A stretch of DNA of 64,000 nt from Verrucomicrobiia bacterium (GTDB taxonomy: Bacteria > Verrucomicrobiota > Verrucomicrobiia > JABWAM01). The translations under genes were made by a program, and so were the position numbers. Location of the stretch: positions 1 through 64,000 of the forward strand of contig JADZFN010000035.1 of NCBI GenBank assembly GCA_020849895.1, given 5' to 3'. Below are positions 25,278 through 33,271 of the stretch, piece after piece (position 1 is the first letter of the stretch; every line of letters begins with the position of its first letter). The notes beneath the pieces are model-generated. The model did not search any database and was not told the DNA's origin. It saw only the letters and a list, made by a program, of their open reading frames with translations.

Positions 25278-26021
25278 TCAATAGGCGTCCGCGTTGGCGT
25301 CGCTTTTCGTGCCGGTAAGCCAGTGGATATCGAAGCACCGCGGATCGCCCACGCCGCATCCAGCGTCGGCGCCGGTGAACGCCTGGGCGTGTCCATCCAG
25401 GAAAAGGAGGTTCACACGGCCTGAATGCCGTGCGACCGGGGAATAGGGCTGGCGGGAGGGATAGATCGAGGAGTAGTCGCCGCGCGCGTCGCCGAGCGCC
25501 ACCACCTTGGACGGTTCCTGAATGTCCGAAAGACGAGTGGGTTGCGCGAGATTCCATGGGGAAAGATTCATGTTCATGCCGTATGCAAGGAACACGTCGT
25601 CTCCGGGATCTTCAGCCGAGGGGCAAACGAAGACGCTGTCTTCGTGTGCCTTGGGGCGACGGCTGTTGGCCGCCAGATCTGCATACGGCGGCAGCCCCAG
25701 ATAGGGAGGCAACGCGTTGAACCAGTCCTCCGGACGATCCAGCCGCCACAGAGGTTGTACCCCCTGGCCTCGACGAGGGAGAAAACTCTCGTGGTCGTCG
25801 GCGTACAGGAGAAACGCAACCCCCCACTGCCGCAGGTTGCTCAAGCACCGGACCGCACGCCCACGGCTTCGCGCGGCGGACGTTGCGGCTGCCGTCAGCG
25901 CAACGAGGATGCCGAGGATCGCAAGCGCCACCAACATCTCCACGAGCGTCACTCCCTTCCGGAGGTGTCGCCCCGCAGCAGCCCTCGTCACACGCGAAGG
26001 ACGCACCTCAAACGCGCTCAT
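25278..26021 (-). CDS. Pseudopilin-like protein with prepilin leader and H-X9-DG motif
   Basis: Protein of 247 residues. After 23 residues comes KGVTLVEMLVALAILGILVA, a class III prepilin leader with cleavage expected after Gly23 and Glu at +5. Residue +1 is valine rather than the usual phenylalanine. Near 202-213 HSGRVNLLFLDG gives the H-X9-DG motif of processing-associated pseudopilins common in Planctomycetota and Verrucomicrobiota. A middle region has WFNALPPYLGLPPYADL and FVCPSAEDPGDD. It is expected to be membrane-inserted and processed by a prepilin peptidase. It overlaps the PEP-CTERM gene by 14 bp and ends 2 bp before the binding-protein gene. Confidence 0.88.
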   Translation of the reverse strand: MSAFEVRPSRVTRAAAGRHLRKGVTLVEMLVALAILGILVALTAAATSAARSRGRAVRCLSNLRQWGVAFLLYADDHESFLPRRGQGVQPLWRLDRPEDWFNALPPYLGLPPYADLAANSRRPKAHEDSVFVCPSAEDPGDDVFLAYGMNMNLSPWNLAQPTRLSDIQEPSKVVALGDARGDYSSIYPSRQPYSPVARHSGRVNLLFLDGHAQAFTGADAGCGVGDPRCFDIHWLTGTKSDANADAY

Positions 26022-26850
26022 GGTTGCGCTTCGCCCGCCGAAATCCGAACGCCGCCGCCGCCGCGCCTCCCAAGGCCAGCATCGTGTCCACGCCCGGCTC
26101 CGGTACGGCCGTGAGCGTCAACATGGGCCGCGCGGAGACGGTTCCAAAGCTCCGTGAGTTGAAGGTGAATCCGAGGCCGGATTCAATCGGATCGAAGAAG
26201 AGACCGACGTCGCTTCCGCTCATGAGATCAGTCAGAAAGCCCGGATCGCTCAACGACAGGGCGAAAGCCTGACGGGTATTCGCTCCCGCATTGGTGTAGT
26301 TCCCAAGCGGGACCGTGCTGCCCGGCGGCACCAGCGCGACGAGGTCATCCCAAACCGCGCCGTCCCCCGTGGGTGCCGAAGGGTTTCCGGAACCCTCAAT
26401 CCATGTGTCGTTGGTCATCCAATTAATCCGAAAGGCGCCGACGCCTCGGTTGTACACGTCGTTGTTGGGCGCTGCATTCTCGGTCAAGAACAGCGTGGCG
26501 GCGGTCAGCGTCCAGTTGCCCGCGCCGAACACGCTGTTGAAATTGGAAACGGTGTCGCCCAACGAGAACCGCATCAGGGTGTCGAAGACACCGTTTGCGA
26601 CGCCGAGGCGGTTCGTCGAGGCGGTGCCCGAGACCGCCAGTGCGCCCGCGCCGCCGTAGTTGCGCGTCGGATCCTCGGCGCGAACGAACGCGTCGGAGGT
26701 CGGGAGATTGGTCGTCGTAACGGCTGCCGGCGCACAGGTCGTCCACGCCGTGAGAAAGAGGGCCGCAAACGCCCCCCGGAGCGCAGTCTGCGGCGCGGTG
26801 GACGAGCCTGCGGAGGTTTCAAGGCGCGGAGAGTGGATCTTGAGTCTCAT
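26008..26850 (-). CDS. PEP-CTERM sorted surface protein, DNRLRE-like
   Basis: Protein of 280 residues. An N-terminal hydrophobic region (ALRGAFAALFLTAWTTCAPA, cleavage after about 42) is a signal peptide. The beta-rich body contains AFVRAEDPTRNYGGAGAL, similar to DNRLRE domains, and FDTLMRFSLGD. The C-terminus has VPEPGVDTMLALGGAAAAAF followed by GFRRAKR, a clear PEP-CTERM signal with VPEP, helix and basic tail. PEP-CTERM proteins are cut by exosortase and exported with extracellular polysaccharide. Start ATG 26850; a longer frame exists upstream in the regulator region. It sits between the regulator and the pseudopilin genes. Confidence 0.85.
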   Translation of the reverse strand: MRLKIHSPRLETSAGSSTAPQTALRGAFAALFLTAWTTCAPAAVTTTNLPTSDAFVRAEDPTRNYGGAGALAVSGTASTNRLGVANGVFDTLMRFSLGDTVSNFNSVFGAGNWTLTAATLFLTENAAPNNDVYNRGVGAFRINWMTNDTWIEGSGNPSAPTGDGAVWDDLVALVPPGSTVPLGNYTNAGANTRQAFALSLSDPGFLTDLMSGSDVGLFFDPIESGLGFTFNSRSFGTVSARPMLTLTAVPEPGVDTMLALGGAAAAAFGFRRAKRNHERV

Positions 26851-26890
26851 TGGAGTGGTTGGGTGTGACGATGGGATATTTTCGACGGCG

Positions 26891-27952
26891 TCAGATGGTC
26901 GCCAACTCCCCCGTTTGACGGGCGTCGTAGCCCGGCAGTTCGCCGATAAGACGGCGGTAGTCGCGGCTGCGCAGCAGGCGGATGAGCCCCTGAATGCGAG
27001 GGTCATGCCGCATCGCGGAGGAGAAACAAAAGTCCAGCTCCTCCTCGCGCATCGGGAGAAAATTCAACCCGGCCTCCTCGGCGCAAAGCCGCACGCAGAC
27101 ACCGGCGTCCGCCCAGCCCGCGTGAACCGCTTCCGCAACGGCCGCATGGCCGTTCACCTGTCGTCCCGTCAGGCGGCGTCCTTGGAGCGCCTCGTCCAGG
27201 CATTCGCGCGCACCGGCGCCGGGTTCGCGCGCCGCCCAGTGCCGCGGACGGCGGACCAGGGATTTCACTGAACGCGACGCGTCGTCGGGCGGCAGCGCAA
27301 TCCCCTCCTCCCACCGCGCGACACGCAGGAGATGATGGCCGCCGCCGAGACGCGCGCGCACGGTTTGCGCATTGCGCTCCGGATGGCGGTCGGTCGAGCG
27401 ATGGATTCCGGCCACATGCACTCGCCGCTTTTGGAGGAGCTCCAAGGCGGCGCTTCCGTTGCGCGGAAAAACCAGCATTCGAAACCCTGAACTCCTCGCG
27501 TATTCTGCGGCCAGCAATCCTGCCGCGGGATCGCAGCATGCCAGCGTCAGCGTGGTTTCCGCCGGTGCCCGGGCTGCCGCATGGAAAACGCCTCTTCGGG
27601 AAAGGCCGTCATGAGGAACTGCGTTCAGCGACGTGGCTTCGACCGGATAAAGCAGGCGGCGGCGGTCCACCTCCGCTTCCCAGACGCGACATGGCTCGAA
27701 TCGAGGAGGCCAGGCCCACTCCTGGTCGTGCGCCGTCGTCGCCGTCTTTCGCCCGAAAAGCTCCTCGACCGAACACTCCAGAGCCGCCGCCAGAGCGAGT
27801 GCGGCGGTGACCGAAGGCGCGAGGCGTTCTCCTTCGACGGCGCTGACTGCCGTCCGCGAGATCCCCGCGCGACGGGCCAACTCCGCTTGGGACCATTCAC
27901 GCGCCCTCCGCTGCGCAAGCACAGGATGAATTGCGATGCGAGAAAACGACAT
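26891..27952 (-). CDS. HTH (XRE) regulator with periplasmic-binding-like sensor domain
   Basis: Protein of about 353 residues. Residues 10-65 form an XRE-type helix-turn-helix (WSQAELARRAGISRTAVSAV). Residues 95-350 resemble the PBP-like domain of molybdate-type regulators (COG1910), with TLTLACCDPAAGLLAAEYA, VHVAGIHRSTD and AEAVHAGWADAGVCVRLCAE. It is therefore a one-component sensor probably binding a small ligand, perhaps the same one as the downstream TupA-like protein. There is no membrane helix, so it is cytoplasmic. The start is ATG 27952, directly next to a cluster of palindromes that may be its own operator. Confidence 0.82.
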   Translation of the reverse strand: MSFSRIAIHPVLAQRRAREWSQAELARRAGISRTAVSAVEGERLAPSVTAALALAAALECSVEELFGRKTATTAHDQEWAWPPRFEPCRVWEAEVDRRRLLYPVEATSLNAVPHDGLSRRGVFHAAARAPAETTLTLACCDPAAGLLAAEYARSSGFRMLVFPRNGSAALELLQKRRVHVAGIHRSTDRHPERNAQTVRARLGGGHHLLRVARWEEGIALPPDDASRSVKSLVRRPRHWAAREPGAGARECLDEALQGRRLTGRQVNGHAAVAEAVHAGWADAGVCVRLCAEEAGLNFLPMREEELDFCFSSAMRHDPRIQGLIRLLRSRDYRRLIGELPGYDARQTGELATI

Positions 27953-27957
27953 GATCC

Positions 27958-27983
27958 TATCATGATATGACAGAATTCTGACA
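27958..27983. promoter_or_regulatory. Palindrome cluster upstream of the HTH-PBP regulator
   Basis: TATCATGATA (27958-27967) and CAGAATTCTG (27971-27980) are two perfect 10-bp palindromes only 3 bp apart, 6 bp before the regulator start codon. The second is flanked by TGACA direct repeats. The stretch is AT-rich compared with its surroundings. An autoregulatory operator is plausible; no consensus is known to me. Confidence 0.45.
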
Positions 27984-28103
27984 AAAGCAAAACGATTTCG
28001 AATCCGTTCGAATCCGACAATGGCCGACGACACACTGCCGCTTTTCCGCCGGACGACGCCTTTGAGCGACCGCGTTCGAAGACGGGAGAGGGCGCGCCTG
28101 CGC

Positions 28104-29384
28104 CTATCCCTTCGCAAGACGGTACTGGGCGAAGCGCGGAAAGGCTCGTGGCGGGAGGATCGCGGTGACGCACACCGCGTCCCCGTCGTGGCGTTCCTCG
28201 AGGACCTTGCCGGTCCGATGGAGTTCGGCCACGAGGTGGTAGTCTGCATGCGGGATGCGCAAGAGCACGCGCTTCCGCGCGGCGGGCAGCCAATCCTGGA
28301 GGCGCTCGCGGAGGGCGTCGAGGCCTTCGCCCGATTCCGCCGAGACGAAAAGCGCATCGGGAAAGCGCCGAGCCAGCGCCGCGCGTCGCGCGAGGTCCGG
28401 AACGAGGTCGGCCTTGTTCAACACGGTGAAGACCTTGCGCAGGTCGGCGCCGAGTTCGGCGAGCACGTCCTGCGTGGTTTCGCGCATCTGTTCGCAGGCC
28501 GGGTTGGCGACATCCACCACATGGACCAGGAAATCGGAGAGCACCGCCTCCTCGAGCGTGGCCTTGAAGGACTCGATCAAGCCATGCGGCAGCTTGCGGA
28601 CGAAGCCGACGGTGTCGGTCACGAGGAGCGGGCGGCCATCCGGGAGACGGATGGGACGGGTCGTCGTGTCGAGCGTGGCGAAGAGGCGGTCCTCGACAAA
28701 CACGTCTTCGCCGGTGAGGCGGCGGAAGAGCGAGGATTTTCCGGCGTTGGTGTAACCGACGATCGCGGCATGCGGCGTCGGCACGCGGAGGCGGCGGGCG
28801 CGCCGGGTGGCGCGATGGCGGCGGACTTCGCCGATCTCCCGGCGGAGTTGATCAATGCGGCGGCGGACGAGGCGGCGGTCGGTTTCGAGCTGAGTCTCTC
28901 CCGCGCCGGTCATGCCGAATCCCGAGCCGGCCTGGCGTTCGAGGTGGCGCCATGCGTGCGTCAGCCGCGGCAGGGCGTACTCCATTCGGGCGAGTTCGAC
29001 TTGGAGGCGCGCCTCGCGGCTGCGCGCGCGCCGCGCGAAGATGTCGAGGATCACCTCCTCGCGGTCAATCACCGCGAGCTTGCCGTGTTTCTCCCAGTTG
29101 CGCTGCTGCGCGGGAGAAATCACGTCGTCGAAAACGAGGACGTCCGCCGTCGCGGCGCGCGCCGCGACGGCGCACTCCTCGGCTTGTCCCGAGCCGACGA
29201 GGAAGCGCGGTTGCGGGCGGTCTGCGCGCAGAAGGCGCCGCCCGACGATCTCCAAACCCAACGTCTCCACCAGTTGAGCGAGCTCCTCGAGCAGGTTTTC
29301 GGCGTCCTCGCGCGTTTCGCGCCGCCATTGAACGCCGAGAAGAAAGGCGCGTCGAGGAGGACGAGAGGTGGGTTTGAGATCCAT
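28104..29384 (-). CDS. hflX: GTPase HflX
   Basis: Ribosome-associated GTPase of 426 residues that splits stalled ribosomes in some bacteria. The N-terminal HflX domain has FLVGSGQAEE and DVLVFDDVISPAQQRNWE, followed by a helical linker with GMTGAGETQLETDRRL, the glycine-rich HflX signature. The G domain has Walker A GYTNAGKSS at 210-218, then LVTDTVGFVRKLP (G3) and LNKADL (G4). Length fits the family. The next gene downstream is the HTH-PBP regulator after a 151-bp gap. Confidence 0.94.
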   Translation of the reverse strand: MDLKPTSRPPRRAFLLGVQWRRETREDAENLLEELAQLVETLGLEIVGRRLLRADRPQPRFLVGSGQAEECAVAARAATADVLVFDDVISPAQQRNWEKHGKLAVIDREEVILDIFARRARSREARLQVELARMEYALPRLTHAWRHLERQAGSGFGMTGAGETQLETDRRLVRRRIDQLRREIGEVRRHRATRRARRLRVPTPHAAIVGYTNAGKSSLFRRLTGEDVFVEDRLFATLDTTTRPIRLPDGRPLLVTDTVGFVRKLPHGLIESFKATLEEAVLSDFLVHVVDVANPACEQMRETTQDVLAELGADLRKVFTVLNKADLVPDLARRAALARRFPDALFVSAESGEGLDALRERLQDWLPAARKRVLLRIPHADYHLVAELHRTGKVLEERHDGDAVCVTAILPPRAFPRFAQYRLAKG

Positions 29385-29464
29385 CGCGGGAAAAGGTGCG
29401 GGAGGCGGACAACCGGAGACGATTACGGGTGCAACGCCTCGGGCTTCAAGGCGACATCTTCCTC

Positions 29465-30166
29465 CTATTGGAGGATGATCGGAGGGACGGCGAAGCCGCC
29501 GCCGGGGGCGTTCGGGTTGATGGGCTCCTCTGTCTGTTCGAAACGAATGACTTGATCGCCCTGAAACGTGACGATCTTCATCCCGACAGGCACCTTGCGG
29601 TAAAGCGTGGAGACGACGTTGGTCCCGTTGATCGTCGCCGGCACGTAGTAAGGGATGGTCTTATACGCAGTCCAACTCCACTGTTCGAACTCGCCACCGA
29701 TTTCGCGAACGGAGGATTTGGCGCCGGGTTTTCCGAGGACCTTGAGGACGGCCTCCTGAGTCATTCCGATCACGATCTCGCCTCGCGCGATGGCCTGGCG
29801 GATCCGTTCGGCTTCCTTTCGTTTCTTTTCGAAGTCGGCGAGCATCTCAGGCGAAGGCCTTTCGAGATCGTTCGCCAGGACCCAGCCTTCGGCTTTCCCG
29901 TTGGAAATCACGGCGCGGACCAAGTGACGTTCCGGACCGAGGCCGAGAACGGTCACCTTCTGCTTTTCGACCAACCAATCCATGACGCCGCTGCCGTTGC
30001 GGCTGAAGGCGAGAGGAGTCGCCCGCAGGGTGCGCAGGGAAAGCGGCGCCGCGAGGTAATCCTCGACGTAGATCACATCCTCCTGCCGCGGGCGTTCGAC
30101 GGCCGGCACGGCGATGGCGGCGAGCAGCAGGAACGCCCACGAAAACCTTCGGAGTTTCGCTCTCAT
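29465..30166 (-). CDS. Exported protein with BamE/SmpA-like region
   Basis: Protein of 233 residues with a short signal peptide (FSWAFLLLAAIAVPA). After a lysine/glutamate-rich linker, residues near 130-150 read IVIGMTQEAVLKVLGKP, the helix pattern of SmpA/BamE domains (GMTxxxVxxxLGxP), followed by beta strands to the end. In BamE this fold is part of outer-membrane protein assembly, but the domain occurs in many other envelope proteins, so the role is open. An earlier stretch GVMDWLVEKQKVTVLGLGPE may be an SH3-like fold. The start overlaps the HNH gene stop by 4 bp (ATGA). Confidence 0.7.
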   Translation of the reverse strand: MRAKLRRFSWAFLLLAAIAVPAVERPRQEDVIYVEDYLAAPLSLRTLRATPLAFSRNGSGVMDWLVEKQKVTVLGLGPERHLVRAVISNGKAEGWVLANDLERPSPEMLADFEKKRKEAERIRQAIARGEIVIGMTQEAVLKVLGKPGAKSSVREIGGEFEQWSWTAYKTIPYYVPATINGTNVVSTLYRKVPVGMKIVTFQGDQVIRFEQTEEPINPNAPGGGFAVPPIILQ

Positions 30167-30879
30167 GGCCGAGGGGATTTTTCCTCTTTCTCCGCGTCGC
30201 GTTCAAGCCGTTCGGGCGGGCGGAAGGCGGAGGGATATCCGTATTCCTTGAGGACGGCGCGAATGCGCTCGAGCATGGCGAGATGTTTCGCGTCGCCGGC
30301 GGCGCGCGCCTGTTGTTCGAGGCGAGCGACGAGACGGGCGTAAAAATCGTAGATGCCGTAGGTCTTCTTGAGGAGATTGTGTTCGCTGCAGAGGGTTTGG
30401 CCGTTCTCGACGCTGCTCGATCCGTCGAGGTGGCGCGGGCGGATGTGGTCGGCGCAAATTTCATGGCCATTGTGGCGGCCGTTGCCGCAGACGACGCAGC
30501 GATCGCGATCACGCGCGTAAATCGCATCGCGCACCGCAGGAGAAAAATGTTCGTCGTCGGCCGTTCCCTGCCGGCCGGGGACGCGCTTGTAGACGCCCTT
30601 GCTCACCTTGACGAGCCAGCCGTCCTGATAGAGCTTGCGCACGGTGCGCCAAGGGTCCTGGGCGTCGGGGCGTTTCTTGAGGATCGCGGCGACGATCTCC
30701 TCCTGTTTGAGGTCGCGGTTCGGATGGGCCTCGAAAAACTCGCGGGCGACCGCCTCGATCGAAGGCGGGCGACCGGGCACCGGTCCCTCGGCTGCGAGGG
30801 CGGCGAGGACGAGCACGAACGCTGCGGACACGGCTGCGGAAACACGCCGCGCGACAAGGCTTCGCGGGGAGGCGATCAT
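30163..30879 (-). CDS. Exported HNH endonuclease-like protein
   Basis: Protein of 238 residues combining a signal peptide (RRVSAAVSAAFVLVLAALAA, 11-30) with a nuclease. Residues 40-100 look like a winged-helix (EEIVAAILKKR, then WRTVRKLYQDGWLVKV). The HNH zinc-finger core runs from 128 to 167: CVVCG, then ADHIRPRHLDG with the catalytic His145, then CSEH. The metal-cluster cysteines and histidines are all present. A secreted or anchored HNH nuclease is unusual. ATG 30957 in the same frame overlaps the dehydrogenase stop as ATGA and would lengthen it by 26 residues; the shorter start gives a better signal peptide. Confidence 0.7.
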   Translation of the reverse strand: MIASPRSLVARRVSAAVSAAFVLVLAALAAEGPVPGRPPSIEAVAREFFEAHPNRDLKQEEIVAAILKKRPDAQDPWRTVRKLYQDGWLVKVSKGVYKRVPGRQGTADDEHFSPAVRDAIYARDRDRCVVCGNGRHNGHEICADHIRPRHLDGSSSVENGQTLCSEHNLLKKTYGIYDFYARLVARLEQQARAAGDAKHLAMLERIRAVLKEYGYPSAFRPPERLERDAEKEEKSPRP

Positions 30880-30953
30880 GCCGCCCCCAAGGTCGGCGCA
30901 AGCCGCGCCACGCTCAAGCCGGAAGAATCGGCAGGCCGCTCGCGCAAGGGCGA

Positions 30954-32135
30954 TCATCTCGCCGTGCGGAGGATCTCCGCGAGGTCCTCCCGATCGAGGG
31001 GTGCGGGGTTGCCCTTCATGCTGCGACTGGAAGCGGCCTTGCGCGCAATTTCCTCGAAATCCTTTTCGCGCGCGCCCCAGGCCGAGAGCGCGGGGATCTC
31101 GAGGTCGCGCGCGAGCGCCGCCATCCACGCTGCCCCGTCCTCCCCGGTTGCGCCTTTCCGGCCCGTGAGAATTTCCGCAGCCTCGCCGTAGCGCGCGATC
31201 GCGGGGGAATGCGAGGCCCGCGCGCGCAAGGCGGCGAGGTTGGCGCGGACCGTCGGCGCGAGGAGCGCCGCGCAGACCGCGCCGTGCGGCGCGGAGAACA
31301 TCCCGCCGAGCGGCGCGGCGAGGCCGTGGACCGCCCCGAGCCCGGCGTTCGCCAGCGCGATCCCTCCGAAGAGGCTCGCGAGGGCCATGTCTTCGCGAGC
31401 CGACAGGTCCGACCCGTTGCGAAAGGCGCGTCGCAGCGCGCGCGCCGCGCGTGCCAGCCCTTTGCGGCACAGGGCGTCCGTGACCGGCGTCGCGCGAGGC
31501 GAAACGAACGACTCGAGGAGTTGGGTGAGCGCGTCCATTCCCGTCGTCGCAGTGACCTCGGGCGGGAGGCCCCTCGCGAGTTCGGGATCCACGAGGGCCA
31601 CGCGCGGCAGAAAAGGGGGGCCGCGCAGGCTCGCCTTCACGCGGCGCTCGGGCGAGGTGAGCACCGCGTTGCGCGTCGCTTCCGCCCCCGTCCCCGACGT
31701 CGTCGGGATCGCGAGGCAGGGAAGGCCCGGCTTCGGGAGGGGCGCTTCCCGGCCGACGATCTCGAGATAATCGAGGAGATCGCCCGGATTCGGGGCGAGG
31801 CCGGCGATCGCCTTGCCGGCGTCGAGCGCGCTTCCGCCTCCGAAGGCGACCACCGCCTCCGCTCCGAACTTTCGCGCAAGGGCGAGACCGTCGCGCACCA
31901 GCGGGACCGTTGGCTCGCCCGGCACGGAAAACGTCTCAACGGCGAGCCTCGCGGCGCGCAAGGCGGCAGCCAGCGGCGCCGCGCGTGCGGGCATTTTTCC
32001 CGTCACGAGCAGGGTGCGTTTCCCCCAGGCCGCCACGATCTCCGGCGCCTCGCGGAGCGCCCCCGCTCCGAAGAGGATCCGGTTCGCCGTGGAGAAGTCC
32101 CAACAGGGCGAGGGGTCAGCGTTCCGTTCTCTCAC
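30954..32135 (-). CDS. Iron-containing alcohol dehydrogenase family protein
   Basis: Protein of about 393 residues of the type III dehydrogenase family. The NAD(P) site is AFGGGSALDAGKAIAGL, after which AIPTTSGTGAEAT is the classic second motif. Metal-site regions read GMDALTQLLESF and HGLAAPLGGMFSAPHG. In FucO-like enzymes the first region contains a histidine ligand where this protein has glutamine. Substrate could be lactaldehyde or another aldehyde, consistent with the lut genes upstream. The start chosen is GTG 32135, overlapping the previous stop by 4 bp (GTGA); ATG 32150 is an alternative. Confidence 0.85.
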   Translation of the reverse strand: MRERNADPSPCWDFSTANRILFGAGALREAPEIVAAWGKRTLLVTGKMPARAAPLAAALRAARLAVETFSVPGEPTVPLVRDGLALARKFGAEAVVAFGGGSALDAGKAIAGLAPNPGDLLDYLEIVGREAPLPKPGLPCLAIPTTSGTGAEATRNAVLTSPERRVKASLRGPPFLPRVALVDPELARGLPPEVTATTGMDALTQLLESFVSPRATPVTDALCRKGLARAARALRRAFRNGSDLSAREDMALASLFGGIALANAGLGAVHGLAAPLGGMFSAPHGAVCAALLAPTVRANLAALRARASHSPAIARYGEAAEILTGRKGATGEDGAAWMAALARDLEIPALSAWGAREKDFEEIARKAASSRSMKGNPAPLDREDLAEILRTAR

Positions 32136-32419
32136 GCGCAATCCGTCCATTTTTCCCCGCGGCGCGGCTCGGCCATCATCGCCTCCACGACCTCGCGCCA
32201 TTTCCGGTAGTGCGCAGTCTCGCGGTGCTTCGCGTGGTCGCCGGTCTGCCGGTAGATTTCGAGGATCATGAAGCGGGACGGGTCCTCGGCCATCCGGAAG
32301 AGGTCGAAGCGGACGACGCCTTCCTCCTTGCGGCTGTGGCGCGCGTTTTCGAGGGTCGCGGCGCGGAAGGCCTCGGCGCACTCCGGCTTCACGCGGGCGT
32401 GAACCATCAGGACATGCAT
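32132..32419 (-). CDS. Antibiotic biosynthesis monooxygenase (ABM/LsrG-like) domain protein
   Basis: Small protein of 95 residues beginning HVLMVHARVKPECAEAF, a ferredoxin-like dimeric alpha-beta barrel of the ABM type. It also has NARHSRKEEGVVRFDLF and FMILEIYRQTGDHAKH, with the conserved glutamate and histidine. Family members oxidise quinone-like or small carbonyl compounds or isomerise autoinducers; the substrate here is unknown. It lies between lutC and the dehydrogenase, so it may act on a related metabolite. The start is ATG before HVLMV; upstream the frame is open but not family-like. Confidence 0.8.
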   Translation of the reverse strand: MHVLMVHARVKPECAEAFRAATLENARHSRKEEGVVRFDLFRMAEDPSRFMILEIYRQTGDHAKHRETAHYRKWREVVEAMMAEPRRGEKWTDCA

Positions 32420-32626
32420 GGCGGCAGCATGCGGAAGCGTGCCGCGAAAATCCAGAGCGGAGGCGCTCCTCTCGAACCCCGGACGCGGGACGAGAAAGTC
32501 GGGTGAAGCAAAAGGTTCGAAGCGGGATGAGAGGGCCCACATCCCCGCAGATCGTCCGTTTCCTTTTTGTCGTTCCCGAGCGGGGCCGACAGATTTTTCG
32601 TGCGCTCTCGAATTCCGCTCTCGGCG
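32420..32626. other. Gene-free gap inside the lut operon
   Basis: Two hundred and seven bases between the end of lutC and the start of the ABM gene, long for this otherwise tight run. No protein motif is visible in any frame. CCCGGACGCGGGACG-type GC runs may fold locally, but no T-tailed terminator is present. It could carry a second promoter for the ABM and dehydrogenase genes. Confidence 0.3.
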
Positions 32627-33271
32627 TCAGAAGTCCAGGAGCAGGAGATAGAGCTCGCGCGGGCCGTGGGCGCCGAGGACGAGGATCTTCTCGATGTCCG
32701 CCGTGCGGCTCGGGCCGGTGATGAAGGTCGCCATGCTCGGCCACATCTTGCCGTGGCGGAGTTCGAGGAGCTGAAGCGCCTCGCGGATTTCTCCCACGAG
32801 CTGCGCGCGGCGCGCGACGACGAGGTGCGCCGGAGGCAGGACGGAGAGCGCCCGTCCGAAGCCGCTCTGGGCCGTGAGCACGATCGAGCCGGTGCGCGCA
32901 ACGAGGCAGTCGCACGCCGTCACCCCGAGGTCGAACGAGGCGAGCTGTGCGCCGCAGGCCTCGCGCTCCAGCGTCTGCGCGCCCGGCACGCCGCTCACGG
33001 CGTCGCGGCAGAGATCGTCCGGCGCGGCCGCCACCCGCGCGAAGCCGCGCCGCGCAGCCAGCCCGGCGACCCACGCCCGCGCGTCGTTCGCATCGGGCGA
33101 ACGGTGAAACACGCCTTTCAACGCGGCGAACTCGCGCGCGAAGCGGGGCAGCGCCTCGTCCGCGCGGAGCGGCGGGAAAAGCTCCGCCGCCAGCGCCGGC
33201 GCCGGCGCGTGCGGCGCCGGCGCGCGGAGCGCCGCGCGGATGCGGCCGAGGATGGCGTCGCGGGAATTCAT
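32627..33271 (-). CDS. lutC: LutC/YkgG family protein (lactate utilisation)
   Basis: Protein of 214 residues of the LUD domain. Key stretches are SFDLGVTACDCLVARTGSIV and VVARRAQLVGEIREAL, typical of LutC. The LutABC complex oxidises L-lactate to pyruvate in several bacteria. MNSRDAILGRIRAAL is the usual LutC N-terminus, which fixes the start. It overlaps lutB by 4 bp (ATGA). Order on the minus strand is lutA, lutB, lutC, as in Bacillus. Confidence 0.88.
   Translation of the reverse strand: MNSRDAILGRIRAALRAPAPHAPAPALAAELFPPLRADEALPRFAREFAALKGVFHRSPDANDARAWVAGLAARRGFARVAAAPDDLCRDAVSGVPGAQTLEREACGAQLASFDLGVTACDCLVARTGSIVLTAQSGFGRALSVLPPAHLVVARRAQLVGEIREALQLLELRHGKMWPSMATFITGPSRTADIEKILVLGAHGPRELYLLLLDF

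Noticed and set aside
32420-32626. A tRNA-like or small protein in the lut gap
   Set aside because: No cloverleaf can be drawn and no frame has a believable start or composition.
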